A DNA stretch of 46,286 nt, from assembly GCA_937883785.1 (NCBI GenBank), contig CALGDE010000123.1:1-46286 (forward strand). The letters are read 5' to 3'. How positions within the stretch are numbered: position 1 is the stretch's first letter; the number at the start of each line of letters is the position of its first letter. The notes under the pieces are model-generated. The model made no database searches, was not told the DNA's origin, and worked only from the letters and a program-made list of their open reading frames with translations. The position numbers and the translations under genes are program-made. Source of the DNA: an uncultured cyanobacterium (GTDB taxonomy: Bacteria; Cyanobacteriota; Cyanobacteriia; CACIAM-69d). Positions 25,441 through 33,411 of the stretch are shown one piece after another.

Positions 25441-27006
25441 TAGCTTACCGATTTGCCCACCGGCAACTTGCACCAGTTGCCCGAACCAGTTCGTAAGCCA
25501 ATCATTTTGAATCTGCAAGATCCTCGCTCCAACTAAAAGGTCAACTCCCCAAGGGAGAAAAATCCACAAAGGCGCAAAACTAAACCGCGCTCATATATTC
25601 CTTTCATACATTCTTTTCAAATATTCCCTGAAGAAGAATTCTTTCAAGGAGAACCAATCAATCAAAATATTTGGAATAAGTCAAAAAAATCAGCGAAAAA
25701 AATAGTGAATAATAGTCAGACGTATAAGTCTGCTCAAACCCGCACTGAGAGCGCCTTAGACGTTTCTCTAAATACGCTAAACAAGGCTACGTTTCACCGG
25801 TTGCCGTTGTAAAGCTTTCGTCTCAAATCTACATTTCGAATCCAGCGGAAGCTTTTCTGAAGGCGGTGATTTTTTATGGCTTCCATGGAACGAGTTCTAA
25901 TGCCTGTTTTGGTCAGGTTTACAGCATCTTGGAGATAAATGTTCGAAAAAGTGATCGAGACTTTTTGGAAAAGCCTCAGCATCCTTCACTGAAAAAGCTT
26001 TGTAGGTATGAAACGGTTTGAACGTAATTAACGGTTTGAACGTAATCAACGGTGAGACCTAATTGTCCCTTCGGTTTACCGCACGGTCGGCATTCCCTAA
26101 CCCGTTGGTTGGGTTTCCCTACCTTTATTTAGAGCACTAATACATAGAAATCTCTGGGACGACGGTATTTTTACAAACGCCATTCAATGTTGCTAACAGC
26201 AACCTTCTCCAGGGACGGATCTCCCCCCAAAACCACATACGGAAACCCGTGAATCCCCCCTCTTCACAGACAGAATTCATCCTTGCCATGATGGATTTGT
26301 TGTTAGGACAGCTTTAAGTAGCCTGTTACTTCGGTTTCTTTTCGTAAGTTTGGTGTCTGACTTTTTTTCAAAGGTTTCGTCGTTATCTTGGAGCAAAACC
26401 GGAACGTTATTCCTCGGTCTTTCGACTTAGAAGCTGTGGAATTCTTAAAGCGCCCTAAATTAGCTCTTTAAGTGGCGATGGCTTAAACGTTTCCAAGATC
26501 ATTGATTGGCGTAAACTTTTGTTGAGTTCCCTGATTCCTTTGATTAACTGCTCGACTTGAACAGATTGGTAGAAGGAGTCGTGAAATGATGCGCTGAAAA
26601 TAAGAATGGCAGCAACTTATGGGCGGTATTTATCGCCTAAAGTCCAGAACCTAGAGCCAGGGCAAAAGTAGGAGATTCGCCTTTGGTTGGGAACATTAAT
26701 TTAAACGGACATTGCACGCCATGTGTTGCATTTGACTTTTTGGGTTGTTGTTCTGATTACACAACGAACGAACGCAATTTTACTTAAAGCCTGTTGTGAA
26801 CAGGGTTACTCGTTACCGCAACGAAGCATCGGAGGTTTTCTGAAGATTAACAACGGTAGAAACCGCTTTCTACTGGCGAGTCTTCCCCAAAATTTTTTTG
26901 ACCCTAGCTAATTTTTTTAATTGGCTTTTTGGACTTTACGCACTGTATTTGTTTGTTCTTAGGAATGCCTCACGGTGTCCTTTCTGCTAACCAGGTGGAA
27001 GAGATT
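25441..27006. other. 1.5-kb AT-rich non-coding stretch before the sigma factor gene
   Basis: No gene is supported in about 1.5 kb. It contains the divergent promoters of the importer operon and the sigma gene, tandem 18-base repeats (26012-26054), a palindrome TTCCATGGAA near 25882, a GTTGC/GCAAC hairpin near 26190 and CTTAAAG/CTTTAAG arms near 26445-26473. A long 5' leader for the sigma gene or an unrecognised small RNA is possible. No tRNA-like T-arm was found. Confidence 0.5.
26012..26054. repeat. Tandem 18-bp repeats AACGGTTTGAACGTAAT(T/C)
   Basis: Two full units (26012-26029 and 26030-26047) differ only in the last base; a third begins AACGGT at 26048. They lie about 1 kb before the sigma factor start and about 570 bases before the divergent importer operon, so they could be regulator sites for either. 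Confidence 0.7.
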
Positions 27007-28011
27007 ATGTCATTAGCTCCGATCGCAACTAAAACTCGTAAAACTAAAGCTGCAAAAGTAACCAAGGGACAGGCCACTGATCTGGTTCGCACCTATCTCC
27101 ATGAAATCGGTCGGGTGCCTTTGTTGACAGGCGAGCAAGAAATTACCTTTGGCAAGCAAGTACAGGGAATGATGTCCCTCTTTGAATTGCGCAAGGAGTT
27201 GGCGGAATCTTTGGGACAGCCGCCGTCTCGTCAGGTGTGGGCAGAAAAAGCCAGCATTACTGAAGAGGAACTGTCTCACACCTTGCGAGTGGGGCAGCGG
27301 GCAAAACGCAAGATGATTGAGGCAAATTTGCGCCTGGTGGTGGCGATCGCCAAGAAATATCAAAAGCGCAACCTAGAGCTGCTAGACCTGATCCAAGAGG
27401 GCAGTTTGGGGCTGGAGCGAGGGGTAGAAAAGTTTGATCCCACCTTGGGTTATAAGTTTTCCACCTATGCCTATTGGTGGATTCGCCAAGCAATTACTCG
27501 GGCGATTGCCCAGCAATCCCGCGCTATTCGCCTGCCCATCCACATCACCGAAAAACTCAACAAAATCAAAAAGGTGCAGCGAGACCTAACGCAAAAATAT
27601 GGTCGCGCCCCCAAGCTGCCGGAAATTGCCGAAATCTTGGACCTAAAAGTGGAGCAGGTGCGCGACTACTTAGCCATGTCCCGCCAGCCGGTCTCCCTAG
27701 AGCTACGGGTGGGCGACAACCAAGACACGGAGCTGCAGGACCTACTGGAAGACGCCGGGATTTTGCCGGAGGAGTATGCCAGCACCCAGTCCCTGAAGGA
27801 TGACTTGCAGGGGATGATGGCGGAGCTAACTCCCCAGCAGCGGGAAGTGTTGATTCTGCGTTTTGGGCTCGGCGATGGTCGAGAACTGTCCTTGGCAAAA
27901 GTGGGACGACGGCTCAATATCAGCCGAGAGCGGGTACGCCAGCTTGAGCATCAGGCTCTGAAACAGCTACGGCGCCGTCAGTCAGATGTGCGCGCTTACC
28001 TAGCCGGTTAA
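27007..28011 (+). CDS. Group 2 sigma-70 factor (RpoD-like, non-essential type)
   Basis: The 334-residue product has sigma region 1.2 ([21 protein letters not shown]), region 2 ([40 protein letters not shown], then [17 protein letters not shown]), region 3 and region 4 ([15 protein letters not shown], then [25 protein letters not shown]). It lacks the long acidic N-terminus of the primary factor. ATG 27007, behind GGTGGAAGAG, is preferred; ATG 26965 and TTG 26929 are also in frame. Group 2 factors in cyanobacteria respond to stress, dark and carbon/nitrogen state. I cannot assign it to SigB, C, D or E. It is followed by a terminator and then by fbp, zwf and opcA. Confidence 0.92.
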   Translation: MSLAPIATKTRKTKAAKVTKGQATDLVRTYLHEIGRVPLLTGEQEITFGKQVQGMMSLFELRKELAESLGQPPSRQVWAEKASITEEELSHTLRVGQRAKRKMIEANLRLVVAIAKKYQKRNLELLDLIQEGSLGLERGVEKFDPTLGYKFSTYAYWWIRQAITRAIAQQSRAIRLPIHITEKLNKIKKVQRDLTQKYGRAPKLPEIAEILDLKVEQVRDYLAMSRQPVSLELRVGDNQDTELQDLLEDAGILPEEYASTQSLKDDLQGMMAELTPQQREVLILRFGLGDGRELSLAKVGRRLNISRERVRQLEHQALKQLRRRQSDVRAYLAG

Positions 28012-28487
28012 TTTAGCAGGTGATTCAACAACAACCGGTGTAGCGGCGGTGATCATTAATCGCATTTGAGTCACATCCGGTAAGTAGCATCTAAGTAGGA
28101 CCTAGAAAAAGCGACTTTGAAACATTGATTTCAAAGCCGCTTTTTTAACGTTTATTGTGCGTAGCCTGCTTCCCTTATTGTTGCTTTGCATATCGTCACA
28201 GCTTGAAATTCTTGCGTTATTAAAACAACGTTCAACGGTTGGTTTTTAAGGGCTTCACTACATTTTCTATACAATCTCGAACCCAGGACTGATTTCCCAT
28301 AAAAATCCCTCCTAAGATGGAACCAGCAGTAAGGACAACAAAGATAAACATTAAAGAGAGCGGGCGCAAAAAATAAGCGAGGCAGTTGCGTTTCATTCCT
28401 TAGGTCTAGGTTATTTCTCCTTATTTCTGACTTTAAAGACGCCATTTGAAGTTTGGTCTCGGTTCGTTTTTTTAATAACTTAAAGCC
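28012..28487. other. Intergenic stretch between sigma factor and fbp genes
   Basis: The 476 bases contain the sigma gene terminator (28106-28146) and then an AT-rich segment that should hold the fbp promoter. No gene is supported. Confidence 0.5.
28106..28146 (+). terminator. Rho-independent terminator after the sigma factor gene
   Basis: AAAAAGCGACTTTGAAA pairs with TTTCAAAGCCGCTTTTT with one mismatch and a 6-base loop (CATTGA), ending in a run of T. The A-rich 5' arm makes it potentially bidirectional. Confidence 0.85.
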
Positions 28488-29519
28488 ATGGTTATTGCTC
28501 AATCCAATACTCGATTAAGTAGCGATCGCTCCCTAGATCGTGACTGCACTACCCTTTCACGCCACGTTTTAGGGCAGCTTAAAAGTTTCGGTCCCAATGC
28601 CCAAGATTTAAGTGCCTTGATGAACCGCATTGCCCTTGCTGGTAAGCTGATTGCCCGTCGTTTAAGTCAGTCGGGACTCGTTGATAACGCCCTTGGATTT
28701 ACGGGCGAAACCAACGTGCAAGGAGAAGCCGTCAAGAAAATGGACATTTACGCCAACGACGTTTTTATTTCGGTTTTCGAGCAAAGTGGTTTGGTTTGCC
28801 GCTTAGCGTCCGAAGAGATGGAGAAGCCTTACTACATTCCCGAAAACTGCCCCTTGGGGCGCTACACCCTGCTTTATGATCCCGTCGATGGATCGTCAAA
28901 TTTGGACGTGAATCTGATGGTGGGATCAATCTTTTCCATTCGTCAGCAAGAGGGAAATGACGAGTTGGGAGATGCCCAGGATCTGCTGCAAAGTGGCCAC
29001 AAGCAAATTGGCGCTGGCTATATCCTGTACGGTCCCAGCACCATGTTGGTATATTCCATTGGTCGCGGCGTGCACGCGTTCACCTTGGACCCCAGTTTAG
29101 GAGAATTTATTCTGTCCCACGAAAACATCGTGATCCCCAAGCACGGATCCATTTATAGCGTTAACGAGGGAAATTTCTGCCAGTGGGATACGTCAATGCA
29201 GGAATACGTGCGCTACGTTCACCGCACGGAAGGCTACTCTGCCCGTTACAGCGGTGCCCTGGTGTCAGACTTTCACCGCATCCTATTCCAGGGGGGCGTT
29301 TTCCTGTATCCCGGCACCCAGTCGAAGCCCAGCGGTAAGCTGCGGTTGCTATACGAAGCGGCGCCCCTAGCGTTTCTTGCGGATCAAGCTGGAGGGCGAG
29401 CTAGCGATGGTACTCAGCCGATTCTTGATGTGATTCCCGATCATTTACACGGTCGGACACCGTTGATTATTGGCAGCTCCGATGATGTGGCGCTAGTGCA
29501 GTCTTTTGTTAAGTCCTAA
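28488..29519 (+). CDS. fbp: Fructose-1,6-bisphosphatase class I
   Basis: FBPase hydrolyses fructose 1,6-bisphosphate to fructose 6-phosphate in gluconeogenesis and sugar-phosphate recycling. The 343-residue protein shows the metal-binding set LASEEM (107-111) and [13 protein letters not shown] (128-140), the substrate loop [17 protein letters not shown] and the C-terminal [20 protein letters not shown]. It is the class I enzyme, separate from the class II GlpX FBPase/SBPase that serves the Calvin cycle in many cyanobacteria. It is the first gene of the fbp-zwf-opcA series; a transaldolase gene, present at this place in some cyanobacteria, is missing. Start ATG 28488. Confidence 0.96.
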   Translation: MVIAQSNTRLSSDRSLDRDCTTLSRHVLGQLKSFGPNAQDLSALMNRIALAGKLIARRLSQSGLVDNALGFTGETNVQGEAVKKMDIYANDVFISVFEQSGLVCRLASEEMEKPYYIPENCPLGRYTLLYDPVDGSSNLDVNLMVGSIFSIRQQEGNDELGDAQDLLQSGHKQIGAGYILYGPSTMLVYSIGRGVHAFTLDPSLGEFILSHENIVIPKHGSIYSVNEGNFCQWDTSMQEYVRYVHRTEGYSARYSGALVSDFHRILFQGGVFLYPGTQSKPSGKLRLLYEAAPLAFLADQAGGRASDGTQPILDVIPDHLHGRTPLIIGSSDDVALVQSFVKS

Positions 29520-30064
29520 ATAGCCACGTCGAAAGGGCGGCAATAGGTGTTTATGACATAAGTTTGTGACGGAAATCTGCAAAAAACTTTAACTTCTACT
29601 GACAGTTTGCCGCCGATTTCCCCTTGATGACTTTGCGCTAGCACTGAAAAATCCATGAACCTGTTCTCGGGATCATCCAGCGCTGTGAAATTTGCCCAAA
29701 GCTAGTCTTTGTGCATCTGGATTAAACAACTAAATTCAGCGGCTAGATTGCCATTCTCTTTTCGCCGATTTCTTCGAAGCAAGTCACTCAAGAAGTGTGT
29801 TGGCGAAACGTTCAGAAAAGGAATGTTTGGAAAAAGGGTGTTTAGCGATCGCCCCTTGATTGTCGCCTTTTATCCTCTCGATCTTTTCCCAACCTTTCTC
29901 AGGTCTTCTACGTTTACAGTTTTTATTTTTCAAGCCACATCTGCTTACTTTTGCTGAACCCTCTTTCCTAACTTGGCTACCAGCTCAGCTTTTATCTAGC
30001 CCATATTTTTAGCCCAAGTTTACCCAGCCCAAGTTATGTATTCCCTGTTAAATAACCCCAGCTT
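29520..30064. other. Intergenic stretch between fbp and zwf
   Basis: No gene is supported in 545 bases. A HIP1 core (GCGATCGC) lies near 29848. AGCCCAAGTT occurs twice, at 30011 and 30026, 30-55 bases before the zwf start, and could be an activator site. The length implies that zwf has its own promoter. Confidence 0.45.
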
Positions 30065-31594
30065 ATGCTTAGCCTTCAAGAAAATCCCCTCAGAGTTGGA
30101 TTACAGCAGGACCGAGTTCCAGAACCGCAAATATTGATAATTTTCGGCGCATCGGGAGATCTAACCCAGCGAAAACTGGTGCCTTCCCTGTACGAAATGA
30201 AGCTGGAGCGTCGCCTGCCTCCGGAGCTAACCATCGTGGGCGTTGCCCGTCGCTCCTGGAGTCACGACTTCTTCCGAGAGCATATGCGTGAAGGCATTGA
30301 ATCCTTCGGCAGCGGATTACAATCCGAAGACACCTGGGAAGAATTTGCAAAAGGCTTGTACTACCATCCCGGGAATATTGACAATCCAGAGGACTACCAA
30401 GCCCTCAAGGAATTTTTAGACAAGCTGGACACAGAGCGGGGTACTCGTGGCAACCGTGTGTTCTATCTTTCCGTCGCGCCGCGCTTTTTCGGAGAAGCTA
30501 CCCGACAACTGGGGCAGGCAGGAATGCTGGAGGATACCGATAAACACCGATTGGTCATTGAGAAGCCTTTTGGGCGAGATCTGGCGTCAGCGCAGGCGTT
30601 AAACCGAGTGGTGCAACAGGTGTGCTCGGAAAAGCAGGTTTACCGCATTGACCATTACCTCGGTAAAGAAACCGTTCAGAACCTATTGGTGTTCCGATTT
30701 GCCAACGCCATTTTTGAGCCCCTATGGAATCGGCAATTTGTGGACCATGTGCAAATTACCGTGGCAGAAACAGTGGGTCTAGAGGGACGCGCTGGATATT
30801 ACGAAACGGCGGGAGCTTTGCGAGATATGGTGCAAAACCATTTGATGCAGCTCTTTTGTTTAACCGCCATGGAGCCCCCTAATTCACTGGATGCGGACAG
30901 TATTCGCAATGAAAAAGTGAAGGTGATTCAGGCTACCCACTTAGCAGACCCAGAAAATTTGGAGTCCTGTGCCATTCGTGGACAGTACACCGATGGTTGG
31001 ATGAAGGGTAAAGCGGTCCCTGGTTATCGTGCCGAGGAGGGAGCCCCTGATGATTCCACAACCCCCACCTATGCCGCCCTCAAGTTGACCATTGATAACT
31101 GGCGATGGAAAGGGGTGCCGTTTTATTTGCGCACCGGTAAGCGAATGCCGAAGAAGGTGAGCGAGATTGCGATTCAGTTTAAGGAGGTGCCTTTGTTGAT
31201 GTTTCCGTCGGCGGCGAAGCAGGCGAACCCTAATGTGTTGGCTTTGCGGATTCAGCCGAATGAGGGGATTTCTATGCGGTTTGAGGTGAAAACGCCAGGG
31301 AATGCTTTGCGGACGCGATCAGTGGATATGGATTTTCGTTACGATACGGCTTTTGGACAGCCTAGTTCTGAGGCGTATGGCCGTTTGTTGATGGATTGCA
31401 TGTTGGCGGACCAGTCCCTGTTTACCCGAGATGATGAGGTGGAGGCGGCTTGGCGGGTGTTGACGCCGGTTTTGGAGGCGTGGGAAGCTCCCACATCGCC
31501 AGAGTCAATTCCCCTTTACGAAGCCGGCACCTGGGAACCGGTGGAGGCGGAGTTGCTGCTAAATCGCGACGGTCGACGGTGGCGACGGCTATAG
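30065..31594 (+). CDS. zwf: Glucose-6-phosphate dehydrogenase
   Basis: Zwf oxidises glucose 6-phosphate to 6-phosphogluconolactone with NADP, the first step of the oxidative pentose phosphate pathway and the main dark NADPH source in cyanobacteria. The 509-residue protein has [14 protein letters not shown] (NADP site, 25-38), VIEKPFGRD (164-172) and the active-site RIDHYLGKE (194-202). The start is ATG 30065. OpcA, encoded 220 bases downstream, is its allosteric activator/assembly factor. The gene is full length and normal. Confidence 0.97.
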   Translation: MLSLQENPLRVGLQQDRVPEPQILIIFGASGDLTQRKLVPSLYEMKLERRLPPELTIVGVARRSWSHDFFREHMREGIESFGSGLQSEDTWEEFAKGLYYHPGNIDNPEDYQALKEFLDKLDTERGTRGNRVFYLSVAPRFFGEATRQLGQAGMLEDTDKHRLVIEKPFGRDLASAQALNRVVQQVCSEKQVYRIDHYLGKETVQNLLVFRFANAIFEPLWNRQFVDHVQITVAETVGLEGRAGYYETAGALRDMVQNHLMQLFCLTAMEPPNSLDADSIRNEKVKVIQATHLADPENLESCAIRGQYTDGWMKGKAVPGYRAEEGAPDDSTTPTYAALKLTIDNWRWKGVPFYLRTGKRMPKKVSEIAIQFKEVPLLMFPSAAKQANPNVLALRIQPNEGISMRFEVKTPGNALRTRSVDMDFRYDTAFGQPSSEAYGRLLMDCMLADQSLFTRDDEVEAAWRVLTPVLEAWEAPTSPESIPLYEAGTWEPVEAELLLNRDGRRWRRL

Positions 31595-31815
31595 GTAAAG
31601 GGAGTCATACTGCAAGCCCCAGATTAGTGCCTAACGGTATTTCAGGAACATTATTTCGGGAACATGGCCAAACATTTAGCAATCAGGGCTTTGGCGTTAC
31701 TGGAATAGCGAAATAAGCCGTACTCACGGCAAGCAAGGGTGGGTTTACAGGTATTGAGTGCCGTCCCTGATTATTTGGATTTTTACAAGCGAGTTTATTA
31801 CTGGAGTTGGAAACG

Positions 31816-33132
31816 ATGAGCACAACGATCGCCTTACAAAAGCCCAAAGATATTTCCCTTAGCGAGATTGAAGCGGAGCTAAGCGGCCTTTGGGTGGGTC
31901 AGGAAAGCACGTCGGGCGTTGCCACCCGGGCAGCCACGTTTAGCATGGTGGTCTATGAGCCGGAGGAATTTCAGCAGCTTTTGGGGGCGCTAGGATTTTA
32001 TAAGGGGGCCATTGATAGTATTCATGGTCCTGAAACCCGGGAGGCCATTCACCAAGCCCAGTCTGCCTATGGTTTGAGAACCACAGCGCGGGTGGACTCG
32101 GAGACGTTAAAACGGCTGCGGCAGGAGTATCAAACGCTGCCGGAGAAGCAAAAGACAATTCGGAATATGGACCTGCGGGGGGCTAGCGTTAGTGATGCGA
32201 TCGCCTCAAGAAATCCGTCGCGTATCATTAGCCTTTGCCCCACATTGGGACCCGACACGGGGGTTAAGGCTCAAGTCTCTGCCTACTGCCCCATTCAAAA
32301 GTCTAAAAGCCACAGCTTAATGTGCTGTGAGTACGTGACTTTGCGTGGCACTAAGGAAGCTCTGGAGCGGGTGGCGGACTTGGTGGCGGGGCTGTTGATT
32401 CCTGATTTGCCGAAGTTTTTATGGTGGAAGGCAACCCCTAACCCGGAGCAGGAACTATTTGGACGGCTGTCGGCGATCGCCAACTGCACCATTTTGGACT
32501 CATGCTATTTCAGCGATCCTGCGTCAGAATTTATTAAAATCAATAGCCTCGTGGAGCAGGAATCTTATATTGCCGACTTGAATTGGCACCGCCTACTGCC
32601 CTGGCAAGAGCTAACGGCGTCCATGTTTGATCCCCCGGAACGCCGAGCTGCCCTAGGGTGTATCGATGACATCACCATTGACTACGAAAAAGGAAATGAT
32701 GCCCAGGCGCTTATGTTCCTCTCTTGGTTAGCCAGCCGCTTAGGATGGCAGCCCACAGGGCACGAATTTATGGGAGGGCAGTATGAAATTCAGAACGTCA
32801 CCTTCGAAGGCAGCAACGGCCGCGAAATTAAGGCGGAATTAGCTGCAATTCCCACTTCTGATTTTGGCGAAATTCCTGGGGACCTGATCGGTCTTAGCTT
32901 GAACTCTCAAGATCCTAACGCCAACTGTTGCACTATCCTGTGTTCTGAAACCACCGGGTGTATGCGCATGGAGTCGGGAGGAAGTGCCCAATCTTGCCGC
33001 ACTGAGTTAGTGACAGCACTGCCTGATCAAAAAGCCGCTGAGCTAATGGCGCAACAGTTACAGCGCTGGGGGCGGGAAATTCTCTTTGAAGAAAGCCTAG
33101 CCGTAATGATCAATATCTTAAAGTTGCGGTAG
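31816..33132 (+). CDS. opcA: OpcA, glucose-6-phosphate dehydrogenase assembly/activator protein
   Basis: OpcA promotes formation of active Zwf oligomers and is a redox target in cyanobacteria. The 438-residue protein has an N-terminal peptidoglycan-binding-like three-helix module (about 42-112: FQQLLGALGFYKGAIDSIHGPETREAIHQAQ) and then the OpcA core (about 125-438) with ACPTLG-like LCPTLGPDTGVKAQVSAYCPI, LPKFLWWKA and LDSCYFSDP. ATG 31816, with GGAG nine bases upstream, is preferred over TTG 31807. Several Cys residues (e.g. SLCPTLG, AYCPI, MCCEY) could serve redox control. Last gene of the fbp-zwf-opcA series, closed by a terminator. Confidence 0.93.
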   Translation: MSTTIALQKPKDISLSEIEAELSGLWVGQESTSGVATRAATFSMVVYEPEEFQQLLGALGFYKGAIDSIHGPETREAIHQAQSAYGLRTTARVDSETLKRLRQEYQTLPEKQKTIRNMDLRGASVSDAIASRNPSRIISLCPTLGPDTGVKAQVSAYCPIQKSKSHSLMCCEYVTLRGTKEALERVADLVAGLLIPDLPKFLWWKATPNPEQELFGRLSAIANCTILDSCYFSDPASEFIKINSLVEQESYIADLNWHRLLPWQELTASMFDPPERRAALGCIDDITIDYEKGNDAQALMFLSWLASRLGWQPTGHEFMGGQYEIQNVTFEGSNGREIKAELAAIPTSDFGEIPGDLIGLSLNSQDPNANCCTILCSETTGCMRMESGGSAQSCRTELVTALPDQKAAELMAQQLQRWGREILFEESLAVMINILKLR

Positions 33133-33161
33133 CTTCGGCAGGACTGTAAAAGCAACTCTGA

Positions 33162-33194
33162 AAAAAGTCCCTTTCTTACAGGAAGGGACTTTTT
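33162..33194. terminator. Bidirectional terminator between opcA and the cyclase gene
   Basis: AAAAAGTCCCTT (33162-33173) pairs perfectly with AAGGGACTTTTT (33183-33194) across a 9-base loop. The A and T flanks suit termination of both convergent transcripts. Confidence 0.88.
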
Positions 33195-33411
33195 GATGGG
33201 TGACGCTTGCATTAGTAGAACAGTCAGCGATCGCTGAGAGTCACGCTCGCGAAGCGTTGGCGGAGCTAATAATGCGTGCGGATTCAGCTTTCGATCTATA
33301 GGTGCCCAACAAAGCGGGAATATGCCGTCAAATACGACTCTACCCAGCCTTCAATAGTTCTTAGTGCCCTGTCTGTGTCTACATCAAAAACTACGGTGGC
33401 GGTAGAGAGAA

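Noticed and set aside
26723-26911. 62-codon frame before the sigma factor gene
   Set aside because: No ribosome site or family match; it lies in the AT-rich leader.
29709-29957. 82-codon hydrophobic frame between fbp and zwf
   Set aside because: No ribosome site and AT-rich Phe-heavy composition expected of non-coding DNA.
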